A stretch of DNA of 64,000 nucleotides, taken from an uncultured Kiloniellaceae bacterium. Lineage in GTDB: Bacteria; Pseudomonadota; Alphaproteobacteria; Kiloniellales; Kiloniellaceae. Location: the NCBI GenBank assembly GCA_947493695.1, contig CANLSF010000006.1, positions 186,001 through 250,000 of the forward strand. The letters run 5' to 3'. Shown one piece after another: positions 55,911-64,000 of the stretch. Under the pieces are notes generated by a model. It had not been told where the DNA came from. It worked only from the letters and a program-made list of their open reading frames with translations, and did not search any database. Positions within the stretch are counted from its first letter, which is position 1. The number at the start of each line of letters is the position of its first letter. The translations under genes and the position numbers were made by a program.

Positions 55911-58088
55911 CTATTTGGCTGTCTCATCGGCGGCAAGCTTCGCACCGTCACCGGAAGCCCGGGCAACGGCATCGCGTACCACATCGAGCGTCAGGAGTTC
56001 CGGAAGCGCAATGCCTTCGGGAGCACCCGGGCCATAAACCGCATTAAACGGGATGCCATAGCGGCCAAAGCTCGCAAGGTATGCAGTGATCGATGCATCC
56101 GGCGAGGTCCAGTCGCCCCGCATGGCAACTGTTGAATCCCTCTCCAGAATTTCCTGAACCTCGCCCGTATCGAGCACGAGTTTCTTGTTCACCTGACAGG
56201 TGATGCACCAGTCCGCGGTCACATCTACGAAGACAAGATGGCCCTGTTCGACCAGTGCCGCGATTGCGGGTTCGTCGAGCGGCGCCCAGCTGTCCTCTGT
56301 TACCTGAACCTTCGGAGCCTCGGCAAAACTGCTCGGCAGGGCAAAAGCGCCAAAGGCGAGCAGGAACGCAATGCCGGTCGCAAGCACCCCTCGTGCCTGC
56401 GCGGGATTGCGCCCAAGCCAGAGAACAAAACCCAGTCCAACCAGCAACGCCGCGGCAACAGCGGTTGCCAGCACGCCGATCTGGCTGGCCAAGACACTCA
56501 GCAGCCAAACAGCCGTTGCGACCAGGGCAAGCCCCAGGATACGCCGCAGTGTCACCATCCAGGCACCGGGCTTCGGCATGCGGGTGGCGAGCCCGGGAAA
56601 GGCCGCGACCAGCAGGAAGGGCGCTGCCAGACCAATTCCCAAAGCAGTGAAGATCAGGAAGATTTCCCCTGCTCCCCGCGCCAAAGCGAAACCAACAGCG
56701 GTTCCAAGAAACGGCGCGGAACAGGGAGTCGCCAGAAGCGTGGCAAAAGCACCGCTGCCGAAGTGCCCAGCAAGCTCTCGAGCCTTCCCTTGCGGCTCGG
56801 CACTCTGCGGCGTCGGACGTCCAAGAATGTTGGCAAGACCGGACGGCAAGCCGATCTCGAAAAAGCCCATCAGATTAAAGGCAAAAAGGGCGACCAAAAG
56901 TGTGATGGCCGTCAAAAACAGCGGTTGCTGGAATTGAATCCCCCAGCCCACCGCCGCCCCGCCCGACTTCAAAGCAACCGCCACTGCCGCCAGCGCCAGG
57001 AAAGAGGCGATAATACCGGCAGACGACGCCAGGAAACCCGCCCTGACATCACCTCGGCTGCGACCACCCTGCTCTACGACGGAAAGCAGCTTGATGGAGA
57101 GGACCGGCAATACGCAGGGCATGAGGTTCAGGATCAAACCGCCAAGCAGCGCCAGGCCCAAAATCGGAAGCAGTGCAATCAGATCAAATTCTGCGGCACC
57201 TCCGGCGCGCATGCTGTCAAAGCGCGCAATGGCGGATTGCTCCATCCCCTGATTGCCATCAGTGACGGTCAGAGTGAGCTGCTTGCCTTCGATTACGCCT
57301 TTCGCCCGTGAAGTTTTACCTATCGCCGCCCGCAAAAGTGCTGTCTTGCCACCATCGCTCAGCTCAACTTCGGGCTTACCGTAGGTGAAGCCCGGCGGGC
57401 CTTCCAACAGGAGGTCAGGCGCTGCAAAAGGTGAACCGGACTTCGCCACCACCTCGATCGACGGTGCCTCCATGTCGCCGACCAAAGCTGCCGAGATCAG
57501 AGACCAGCCTGCGCGCGTGCCATCGTCGGGGACCAAGGCGTTATAACTGTCGATCAGGAAGCCTTCCGGCGCCCGGCTGTCGGGCCCGGCGGAAAGATCG
57601 AGCGAAATTTCCTGATTATGCGGGATACAGATTTCGTCGCAGACCAGATAATTGACCTGTCCGCGCAGGTTCAGGCCATCACCAACACGTTCAGCTTTGG
57701 CGGTGATCGGAAAAACGACCTCATCACCGTAGCCGAAAGTCTCAAGCCCGAAGAGTGAAAAACGGTGAGGCACCGGCCAGGACTGTTTGGCCTCGGCCAG
57801 ATTTGACGACGCGGACCAATCGGTCGTGGGTGGGAAACCCGCATCGCCCGGCGAGCGCCAGTAAATCTTCCAGCCTTTTGCCAGTTTGAAGTGAAGACCA
57901 AGCTGAACCTCGCCGTTTTCGCCTGTCGTCGCACCGGACGCGATCAGCCGCACCGCAGCCTGATCGTTCTCCGCCCAGGGGCCTGCAGCCGCAGAAACCT
58001 CCTGCGACGGACCAGCCGCAAAGGGAATCGCAAGGGCCAGAACGGCGCCCAGTCTGGCGAAACGCCGGTATAATCCTGTTAACGGCAA
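55911..58088 (-). CDS. DsbD/ScsB-like transmembrane thiol:disulfide reductase
   Basis: The protein carries electrons from cytoplasmic thioredoxin to periplasmic proteins. A signal peptide precedes an N-terminal periplasmic domain with a Cys pair (YLVCDEICIPHNQ). About eight membrane spans follow, with conserved cysteines in NLMPCVLPVLSIK and LLATPCSAPFLG. The C-terminal thioredoxin domain has DVTADWCITCQVNKK. At 725 residues it fits the ScsB-type architecture. The start is TTG 58088; another start is possible. The DsbA-like protein at 29.6 kb is a candidate partner or counterpart. Confidence 0.93.
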   Translation of the reverse strand: MPLTGLYRRFARLGAVLALAIPFAAGPSQEVSAAAGPWAENDQAAVRLIASGATTGENGEVQLGLHFKLAKGWKIYWRSPGDAGFPPTTDWSASSNLAEAKQSWPVPHRFSLFGLETFGYGDEVVFPITAKAERVGDGLNLRGQVNYLVCDEICIPHNQEISLDLSAGPDSRAPEGFLIDSYNALVPDDGTRAGWSLISAALVGDMEAPSIEVVAKSGSPFAAPDLLLEGPPGFTYGKPEVELSDGGKTALLRAAIGKTSRAKGVIEGKQLTLTVTDGNQGMEQSAIARFDSMRAGGAAEFDLIALLPILGLALLGGLILNLMPCVLPVLSIKLLSVVEQGGRSRGDVRAGFLASSAGIIASFLALAAVAVALKSGGAAVGWGIQFQQPLFLTAITLLVALFAFNLMGFFEIGLPSGLANILGRPTPQSAEPQGKARELAGHFGSGAFATLLATPCSAPFLGTAVGFALARGAGEIFLIFTALGIGLAAPFLLVAAFPGLATRMPKPGAWMVTLRRILGLALVATAVWLLSVLASQIGVLATAVAAALLVGLGFVLWLGRNPAQARGVLATGIAFLLAFGAFALPSSFAEAPKVQVTEDSWAPLDEPAIAALVEQGHLVFVDVTADWCITCQVNKKLVLDTGEVQEILERDSTVAMRGDWTSPDASITAYLASFGRYGIPFNAVYGPGAPEGIALPELLTLDVVRDAVARASGDGAKLAADETAK

Positions 58089-58285
58089 GGTTCTTTACAT
58101 CCTCATTGAAACCATGTGAGATAATATAGGTGTGGATGGAGCTTGTGCACGCGTAACATTATCGTGTTGTCAACTTGTCGCGGGCAGAGATTCTAGACGC
58201 ACAGAAAGTAAAGTTCGCGTTAACCAATACATGTGTAAGCATCAGTGTTATCGCACGCCAACATTATGAAGAAGAGGCTGACTCA

Positions 58286-58312
58286 CGATTTTCTCTGAAA
58301 CAGCGAAAATCG
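58286..58312 (+). promoter_or_regulatory. Inverted repeat CGATTTTC-N11-GAAAATCG before the AlgH-family gene
   Basis: A perfect 8-bp inverted repeat ends 17 bases before the ATG at 58330. GANTC sites lie on both sides (58280 and 58316). It could be an operator or a leader hairpin. Confidence 0.45.
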
Positions 58313-58329
58313 ATCAGACTCGAGGACCA

Positions 58330-58902
58330 ATGAGCGAAGCCAGCGAAGATACCTCTCTAACGGGCCAACTTCTCATCGCGATGCCGCAGATGATGGACCC
58401 TCGTTTTACGCGATCCGTTATATATGTGTGCGCGCACAACGAAAATGGCGCTATGGGTCTGGTGATTAACCGTCTTGTCGGCGCGATAACCTTCCCTGAC
58501 CTCCTGGAACAGCTTGGCGTCGCGCGCGACAACGCATCGGACGAAATCAAGGTCCATTTCGGCGGTCCGGTGGAATCGGCAAGAGGCTTCGTACTCCACT
58601 CCGGAGAATACATTCAGGATTCCAGCCTCCAGGTGGATGGCTCGGTCGCTCTGACCGCAACGATCGATATCCTGCAGGATATGGCGAGCGGGAACGGCCC
58701 ACGCCGCAGTTTGCTTGCCTTGGGCTACGCAGGCTGGGGACCGGGTCAGCTTGATGGAGAGATTCAGGCGAACGGCTGGCTGCACGCCACCGCCGATGAA
58801 GAGTTGATTTTCGACACCAATCTCGACAACAAGTGGGAGCGTGCAATCGGAAAGCTCGGGATCGACATTTCGATGCTCTCAGGCGACGCGGGTCACGCCT
58901 AA
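58330..58902 (+). CDS. YqgE/AlgH family protein (DUF179)
   Basis: A 190-residue protein with the family signature GQLLIAMPQMMDPRFTRSVIYVCAHNENGAMGLVINR and later FGGPVESARGFVLHS and LALGYAGWGPGQLDGEI. AlgH/YqgE proteins are widely conserved cytoplasmic proteins of unclear biochemistry; AlgH was first linked to alginate regulation. No catalytic residues are known to me. It is convergent with the thrC-M16-GNAT operon. Confidence 0.94.
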   Translation: MSEASEDTSLTGQLLIAMPQMMDPRFTRSVIYVCAHNENGAMGLVINRLVGAITFPDLLEQLGVARDNASDEIKVHFGGPVESARGFVLHSGEYIQDSSLQVDGSVALTATIDILQDMASGNGPRRSLLALGYAGWGPGQLDGEIQANGWLHATADEELIFDTNLDNKWERAIGKLGIDISMLSGDAGHA

Positions 58903-58926
58903 AAGCCATTGCATCAGGAACGCTTG

Positions 58927-59544
58927 CTAGCCGCTCCAACCTTCTGCGGCAGAACTGCGCGGACGCTTGTCATCGCGCAAAACCGCGAACAGGCGATGAT
59001 CCTGCCACTGTGCATTGATCCGCAGGTATTCCCGGGCATATCCCTCTTCAGAGAAGCCGACCTTCTGAAGTAAGCCCTGGCTGGCTTCGTTAGTCGGCAG
59101 GCACGCCGCCTCGATGCGATGGAGGCCCAGGTCGTCAAAGCCATAGTCCAGGACAGCGACCAATGCTTCACTCATGAAGCCCTGCCGGGCGTAACGCCGG
59201 CCAATCCAGTAACCGAGGCTTGCACACTGGGCGACGCCTCGGCGCAGGTTCGAGATTGTGATCCCGCCCATCAGCGCATTGTCCTCGCCGCGAAAGACGA
59301 AAAAGCTGTATCCGACTCCCTGCTTCCACTCGCTGCCGTATTGACGCAGGCGACGCCGGAACGCCCCGCGCGTGAGGGCATCGTACGACCAGGTCGGTTC
59401 CCAGGGCGTCAGAAAGTCACGGCTTTGCGCGCGTACATCGGCCCAGACGCGCCAATCGCCCGATTGCGGGGCACGGAGATAGACCCGTTGATTTATAAGG
59501 CGCAGTGACTTCGCATCCTGGCTACGAAAGTTCGACAACAGCAC
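58927..59544 (-). CDS. GNAT acetyltransferase (RimJ/RimL-like)
   Basis: The N-terminal strand motif YLRAPQSGDWRVWADVRAQSRDFLTPWEP is typical of the RimJ/RimL branch. The acetyl-CoA site is shown by LGYWIGRRYARQGFMSEALVAVL, with HRIEAACLPTNEASQGLLQKVGF near the end. At 205 residues it is normal length. RimJ/RimL relatives acetylate ribosomal protein N-termini, but substrate cannot be assigned here. It is the last gene of thrC-M16-GNAT, six bases after the peptidase gene. Confidence 0.92.
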   Translation of the reverse strand: MLLSNFRSQDAKSLRLINQRVYLRAPQSGDWRVWADVRAQSRDFLTPWEPTWSYDALTRGAFRRRLRQYGSEWKQGVGYSFFVFRGEDNALMGGITISNLRRGVAQCASLGYWIGRRYARQGFMSEALVAVLDYGFDDLGLHRIEAACLPTNEASQGLLQKVGFSEEGYAREYLRINAQWQDHRLFAVLRDDKRPRSSAAEGWSG

Positions 59545-59550
59545 CGCTCG

Positions 59551-60807
59551 TCACCCCAACCGATTTACAATTTCATCCATTGATACCACCGCCCCGATCG
59601 GCCCCATGGTCGCCACTGTCGGCGCGGATGCAATCATCCGACGGGCCAAAGAGACAACCTGCGCCCCGTCAACCGCAGATATCTTTTCAACGACCTCCGC
59701 CGCGTCCACGGGACGCCCGTAGACCAGAAGCTGTTGCGCGAGCTGCTCACAACGCGCCCCGCTGCTTTCCCGGCTCATCAGGATAGAGGCCTTAAGCTGT
59801 GCGGCCGCCCGCGCGACTTCCTGATCGCTCACGCTCTCACAGAGCTTGAGCACCTCGTCGCAAATCACCGGCACCATTTCCGCAGCCTCGTCTTCGCCCG
59901 TACCCGCGTAGATTCCGAAAACGCCATCATCGCTATAGGCCGACGCAAAGGAGTAGATGGAATAAACCAGCCCCCGCTTCTCGCGAATCTCCTGGAACAA
60001 TCGCGAAGACATCCCGCCACCGAAGAGGGTCGACATCAGCAATCCGGCGTAATAATCCGGGTCATGGTAATCGACCGAACGGAATCCCAGGAGGAAGTGA
60101 ACCTGTTCGAGATCACGCTTCTCGCGAAATTCGCCGCCCCGGTAATCGGCTTTTTCCTCTTTCAGCGAAGTTCCCGCAGCCAGTCCACCGAAATGCGATT
60201 CCACCAGGTCGACGAATTGACGGTGGTCCACTTTCCCTGAAGCGGCAACCACCATATTTTCCGCACCATAGTGATCGGACATATAGTTGCGCAGGGTGTC
60301 GCGCTGAAAACTTCCAACGATCTCGCTGGTGCCCAAAACCGGTCGTCCTAAAGCCTGCGACGGATAGGCGGTTTCCTGGAAGTGGTCGAAAATAATGTCG
60401 TCGGGCGTATCCGCGGCCTGTCCGATCTCCTGCAGCACCACGGCACGTTCGCGCTGCAGTTCTTCCTGATCGAAGGTCGAGGACTGCAGGATATCGCCGA
60501 TGATATCGACCGCAAGCGGCACATCTTCGGCGAGAGTGCGCGCGTAGAAAGCCGTGTTTTCGCGGCTCGTATAGGCGTTCAGATGCCCGCCGACCGCCTC
60601 TATTTCCTCGGCAATGGCGTAGGCAGAACGGCGTTTGGTGCCCTTGAACGCCATGTGCTCCAGCATATGCGCAACGCCATTCACCGCAGCCGGTTCGTGA
60701 CGCGTCCCGACGCCGACCCAGGCGCCGAGTGAGGCGGTCTCAACCGTATCGATGCGGTCGGTCGCAACGCGCAGACCATTGGAAAGCGTTGATACCTCTA
60801 CGCTCAT
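59551..60807 (-). CDS. M16 family zinc metallopeptidase
   Basis: This pitrilysin-fold protein has the inverted zinc motif HMLEH (His47, Glu50, His51), followed by the AFKGTKRRSA and GGHLNAYTSRENTAFYAR segments seen in mitochondrial processing peptidase-like proteins. The C-terminal half has the GGGMSSRLFQEIREKRGLVYSIYSF motif. At 418 residues it is the common alphaproteobacterial processing peptidase homologue next to thrC. Its ATG overlaps the thrC stop by four bases, so translation is coupled. Confidence 0.95.
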   Translation of the reverse strand: MSVEVSTLSNGLRVATDRIDTVETASLGAWVGVGTRHEPAAVNGVAHMLEHMAFKGTKRRSAYAIAEEIEAVGGHLNAYTSRENTAFYARTLAEDVPLAVDIIGDILQSSTFDQEELQRERAVVLQEIGQAADTPDDIIFDHFQETAYPSQALGRPVLGTSEIVGSFQRDTLRNYMSDHYGAENMVVAASGKVDHRQFVDLVESHFGGLAAGTSLKEEKADYRGGEFREKRDLEQVHFLLGFRSVDYHDPDYYAGLLMSTLFGGGMSSRLFQEIREKRGLVYSIYSFASAYSDDGVFGIYAGTGEDEAAEMVPVICDEVLKLCESVSDQEVARAAAQLKASILMSRESSGARCEQLAQQLLVYGRPVDAAEVVEKISAVDGAQVVSLARRMIASAPTVATMGPIGAVVSMDEIVNRLG

Positions 60808-62237
60808 GCCGATCGCTCCGAAGACACAGCAGCCCCCTGGTTGGACGGCCAGCGGTTGCTTTCGACGAAAGACATCAATTGGTTCAGATCATTAGGCAGA
60901 GTGGTCAGACGCTCCTCGCGCTCGTAAAGGTCGGTTAAAGCCGCTGGTAACGGAGGCCTGATCCCACAGGCGCGTTCAACGGCATCGGGAAATTTTGCCG
61001 GGTGAGCAGTCGCCATGGCGACCATGACCGGAACATCGTCCCGGCGTTTGGCACGGGCTGCCGCAATTCCGATCGCTGAATGAGGATCGATCACTTCGCC
61101 CGTCGTGCGATGCAGATGGGCCATCTCGGCCAGAGTCGTTTCATCATCCAGGCGGTAACCATCGAAGAGGCGCTGAGCTCTCTGCAGGCGTTCCGGCGCG
61201 AGTTCAAAGCGCCCGCTAGTCCGGAAGCTCGAGAGCGTCTCGGCAACCGCAGTTCCATCCTGATCCAAAAGATCGAACAACAGACGCTCAAAATTGCTGG
61301 AGACCTGAATATCCATGGACGGCGAAAGACTGGCTTCCACCGCCAGCATATCCATGGTGCCGGTCTCAAAGAAGCGCGTCAGGATGTCATTCCGGTTGGA
61401 GCCCACAATCAGTTGCGAAACCGGCAGCCCCATCCGTCCGGCAGCATAGGCGGCAAAGACATTGCCGAAGTTGCCGGTCGGCACCGAAAACCCAATGGGC
61501 CGGTCCGGCGCACCCAACGCCACCCCTGCCGCGAAGTAATAGACGATCTGGGCCATAATCCGCGCCCAGTTGATTGAGTTCACCGCCGACAACGACACCC
61601 GGTCGCGGAACGCGCCGTCATTGAACATGGCTTTGACCGCATCCTGACAGTCATCGAAGGTGCCATCCAACGCGACATTGTAAACGTTCGCGGCCTGAAC
61701 CGTGGTCATCTGGCGGCGCTGAACTTCCGATACCCGCCCCTGCGGGTGCAGGATGAAGATATCGATCTGGGAACGGTCGCGGCAGGCCTCGATGGCGGCT
61801 GAACCGGTATCCCCCGATGTCGCCCCGACAATCGTTACGCGCTCGCCACGCTGGGTCAGGACGTAGTCAAACAAACGGCCCAGGAGCTGAAGTGCAAAGT
61901 CCTTGAATGCCAGCGTCGGCCCATGGAACAGCTCCATGACCCAGAGATCTGATTCCAGCTGCTTCAAGGGTGCGACGGCTGCATGCCCGAACTCGCTGTA
62001 GGCATCATCAATCAACGCCTTCAGATCCTCTTCGGGGATACAGTCACCGACGAAGGGGCGAACGATGTGGAAAGCCAGATCCGGGTAGCTCATTCCCGCG
62101 AAGGACCGTATCTCCTTGGCGGAAAAACTCGGCCAGGTTTCAGGCAGATAAAGCCCGCCATCCCGCGCCAGACCGGCAAGCAGCACATCATCGAACTTCA
62201 GGACCGGGGCGTTCCCCCGAGTGGAGCGGTACATCAT
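60804..62237 (-). CDS. thrC: Threonine synthase
   Basis: A PLP enzyme converting O-phosphohomoserine to threonine. The PLP lysine is in HGPTLAFKDFALQLLG, and the phosphate-binding TSGDTGSAAIEA and PTGNFGNVFAAY motifs follow. At 477 residues it is the long (type II) form with the N-terminal MYRSTRGNAPVLKFDDVLLAGLARDGGLY. It is the first gene of the operon with the M16 peptidase and GNAT genes. thrB is at 52.6 kb. Confidence 0.97.
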   Translation of the reverse strand: MMYRSTRGNAPVLKFDDVLLAGLARDGGLYLPETWPSFSAKEIRSFAGMSYPDLAFHIVRPFVGDCIPEEDLKALIDDAYSEFGHAAVAPLKQLESDLWVMELFHGPTLAFKDFALQLLGRLFDYVLTQRGERVTIVGATSGDTGSAAIEACRDRSQIDIFILHPQGRVSEVQRRQMTTVQAANVYNVALDGTFDDCQDAVKAMFNDGAFRDRVSLSAVNSINWARIMAQIVYYFAAGVALGAPDRPIGFSVPTGNFGNVFAAYAAGRMGLPVSQLIVGSNRNDILTRFFETGTMDMLAVEASLSPSMDIQVSSNFERLLFDLLDQDGTAVAETLSSFRTSGRFELAPERLQRAQRLFDGYRLDDETTLAEMAHLHRTTGEVIDPHSAIGIAAARAKRRDDVPVMVAMATAHPAKFPDAVERACGIRPPLPAALTDLYEREERLTTLPNDLNQLMSFVESNRWPSNQGAAVSSERSA

Positions 62238-62246
62238 CTGCGAATA

Positions 62247-62390
62247 CTCTAGACCGGATCATGTTTAGTCGGAACCACTTCGTGGTTTCGCCGAAACATG
62301 TGAATCCGATCTACCTCATATAGTAAGAGCAGATTCACAAGCTCGACAGACCGCCTGTGGCGATTCTATCTAAACTTGATCTGCTCTAGA
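62247..62390. repeat. Palindromic intergenic repeat element bracketed by CTCTAGA
   Basis: CTCTAGA occurs at both ends (62247 and 62384). Inside, a 41-nt near-perfect hairpin (62260-62300) runs CATGTTTAGTCGGAACCAC-TTC-GTGGTTTCGCCGAAACATG. A second, partly decayed hairpin has arms AGAGCAGAT (62326-62334) and ATCTGCTCT (62379-62387). The shape resembles dispersed palindromic repeats of alphaproteobacterial intergenic DNA. It lies upstream of thrC. No second copy is seen in the window. Confidence 0.6.
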
Positions 62391-62580
62391 AAAAATAGAG
62401 GATTAATTTAGACAGCACCTGGGCTCTCAGCAAGCCTCGCCGAAGCAGGTCCGGATTAAACCCACCCCCAGCCAAATTCACTCAATCCACCGGATCTGTT
62501 TCAATCAACCGAATTAGCATGGACCCGCAGGATTTGGAGCCCCTCACAATCTGAAACATGGCCGATCGCGGCTTTACGCG
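62391..62580. other. Rest of the thrC-M32 intergenic region
   Basis: Starts with an A-rich tract next to the repeat element. I see no ORF, tRNA or clear terminator for the M32 gene. Confidence 0.4.
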
Positions 62581-64000
62581 TCAATTCAGATAACGGTTTG
62601 CCAGATAGCCTTTATAGAGCTCCACATCGAGGGCTTTTCCCGTCGCCTGTTCAAGCAGCGCATCTGTACTGAGCAACGAGCCCTGGCCATGTACATTGGT
62701 CCCCAGCCAGCTCATCAGGCGGCTGAAATCGCCCCTGGCTATATCCGCAGGGATTTCCGGCTCGGCTGTCTTTGCGGCGGCAAAGAGCTGCGCGGCCGCC
62801 ATAGCGCCGAGCGTGTAGGTCGGGAAGTACCCCAGCGCGCCGTCGAACCAGTGGATATCCTGTAGGCAGCCTAAACTATCGTCAGGCGGTGTAATTCCAA
62901 GCAACTCGTGAAGCCCGTCGTTCCAGGCTTCAGGAAGGTCCGCCAGCGGCAGTTCATCCTCGATAAGCGCCTTCTCCAGACGATAACGCAGAATCACATG
63001 AGCCGGGTAAGTTACCTCGTCCGCATCGACCCGGATAAAGTCCGGTTTCACCTGATTGTAAATTGCCAGCAGGTTTTCTTCCGACCAGGCAGGACCTGAT
63101 CCGCCGAAAGCCTCACGGGCGAGCGGCGCAGCAAAGGTCATAAACTCAGCGCTGCGACAGGCCTGCATCTCGATCAGAAGTGACTGACTCTCATGCACGG
63201 CCATCCCCCGTGCCTCGCCAACCGGCTGCAGCCGCCAGTCTTTCGGCAGACCGCGCTCGTAGAGCGCATGCCCGGTCTCATGAAGGACACCCATGAGCGA
63301 CTTCATGAAGTCGTCGCTGTCATAACGCGTCGTGATCCGGACATCATCCGGCACCCCGCCACAGAAAGGATGAAGACTGACATCCAGCCGCCCGTGTTCG
63401 AAATCGAACCCGACCGCCTGCATCATCTTGCGCGCCAGAGCCTCCTGTGCGTCCAGGGCAAAGGGTCCTTCAAGCGGGGTCGGGGCAGGCTTCTGAGCTT
63501 GCCAGTCGAGAACGTCAGACAGGAAATTCGGCAGAAATTCAGCGAGATCGTCAAAGATGTCATCGATCCTGTCAGACGACCCACCAGGCTCGTACTGATC
63601 CAGCAGCGCGTCATACGCAGAACAGTCGAACACTTCCGCTTTTGCAGCTGCCGCTTCGCGCGAAAGTTTCAACACTTCGCTCAGCGCAGGCAAAACAGCG
63701 GCAAAATCGCCTTTCGGCCGGGCGTCACGCCAGATCATCTCGCAGTTCTTGCCAGCCTTCATCATGGCTTCGACCAACTGGGAGTTCAGCGCTGTCGCAT
63801 GACGCCATCGCCTGCGCATTTCGCGAAGGTTTGCCTGTTTCCAGCTATCCTGCTGCAGGCTGCTGTCTTGCTCAGCCGCCTCAAAAAACGCCTTCATCTC
63901 CGGATCGACCAAAAGCTCGTGGCTCGTGACGCTCAAAACCGCCAATTGCTCTGTGCGCGCCTGCGCACCGCCCGACGGCATCATTGTCGACATATCCCAG
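62581..64000 (-). CDS. M32 carboxypeptidase, N-terminus beyond the window
   Basis: A thermostable carboxypeptidase 1 (Taq-type) metallopeptidase that removes C-terminal residues. The zinc motif is LHETGHALYE (HExxH) and the downstream Glu is in ARGMAVHESQSLLIE. The frame stays open past the track's ATG at 63993: the upstream codons read Trp-Asp, giving WDMSTMMPSGG, which matches the conserved WD..T.MP segment near the family's N-terminus. The real start is therefore off the right edge. 472 of about 500 residues are visible. It is transcribed separately from thrC. Confidence 0.95.
   Translation of the reverse strand, partial: WDMSTMMPSGGAQARTEQLAVLSVTSHELLVDPEMKAFFEAAEQDSSLQQDSWKQANLREMRRRWRHATALNSQLVEAMMKAGKNCEMIWRDARPKGDFAAVLPALSEVLKLSREAAAAKAEVFDCSAYDALLDQYEPGGSSDRIDDIFDDLAEFLPNFLSDVLDWQAQKPAPTPLEGPFALDAQEALARKMMQAVGFDFEHGRLDVSLHPFCGGVPDDVRITTRYDSDDFMKSLMGVLHETGHALYERGLPKDWRLQPVGEARGMAVHESQSLLIEMQACRSAEFMTFAAPLAREAFGGSGPAWSEENLLAIYNQVKPDFIRVDADEVTYPAHVILRYRLEKALIEDELPLADLPEAWNDGLHELLGITPPDDSLGCLQDIHWFDGALGYFPTYTLGAMAAAQLFAAAKTAEPEIPADIARGDFSRLMSWLGTNVHGQGSLLSTDALLEQATGKALDVELYKGYLANRYLN

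Noticed and set aside
56238-57311. 357-codon plus-strand ORF opposite the DsbD-like gene
   Set aside because: Highly charged composition typical of an antisense frame of a membrane protein.

Overview
The window looks like ordinary chromosomal DNA of a free-living alphaproteobacterium. I lean towards the Rhodospirillales/Kiloniellales part of the class, but this is inference from gene content without a phylogeny. The signs are a CcrM-type GANTC methyltransferase, a separate F-type ATPase Fo operon with both b' and b subunits, an APH-type homoserine kinase, membrane ETF-ubiquinone oxidoreductase, a DciA-like DUF721 protein, and both ispE and ispH of the MEP pathway. There is no prophage, IS element, integrase, CRISPR array or toxin module that I can support. 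Base composition and codon use look even throughout.

Layout, left to right. 0-4.2 kb: end of a hybrid histidine kinase, a PiuC-type hydroxylase, a tRNA-Gln and a large disordered single-span protein with a peptidoglycan-binding domain. 4.2-9.3 kb (minus): ispE, a TPR protein and ETF-QO. 9.6-13.2 kb (plus): a family 4-like uracil-DNA glycosylase with a reduced cysteine set, a lytic transglycosylase and moaB. 13.2-18.7 kb: a pair of arsenosugar-type glycosyltransferases, an APH-fold protein, 8-oxoguanine deaminase and a PQQ-type sugar dehydrogenase. 18.9-24 kb (plus): a CPA2 antiporter, a TPR/2OG-oxygenase fusion, rnhB and ccrM. 24-30.2 kb: a LysR/aldo-keto reductase pair, DUF2189, mutY, the DUF721 protein and a DsbA-like protein. 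30.2-36.4 kb: smc and atpI-B-E-F'-F. 36.6-40.5 kb: degP with an OmpR-type two-component pair. 40.5-44.5 kb: a divergent LysR regulator facing an operon of a cupredoxin-like exported protein, a MerA-like flavoprotein and a TVP38 membrane protein. 44.5-50.4 kb: an SDR protein and the glycine cleavage operon gcvT-gcvH-gcvP behind a tandem glycine riboswitch. 50.6-64 kb: a lipoprotein, a CDGSH protein, ispH-thrB-rnhA, a peroxiredoxin, a beta-hydroxyacid dehydrogenase, a DsbD/ScsB-like reductase, an AlgH-family protein, thrC-M16 peptidase-GNAT and an M32 carboxypeptidase cut by the right edge.

How the genes work together. Several groups are pathway-coherent: glycine cleavage under riboswitch control, threonine synthesis (thrB, thrC), isoprenoid precursors (ispE, ispH), the proton channel of ATP synthase, genome upkeep (UDG, mutY, rnhA, rnhB, ccrM, smc) and periplasmic thiol or protein quality control (DsbA-like, DsbD-like, degP). 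The most notable non-housekeeping items are the LysR-cupredoxin-flavoprotein-TVP38 unit, which has a perfect palindromic LysR box and a strong terminator, and a cluster of four GANTC sites packed into 36 bp directly before ccrM. I did not see a clearly new defence or mobile system.
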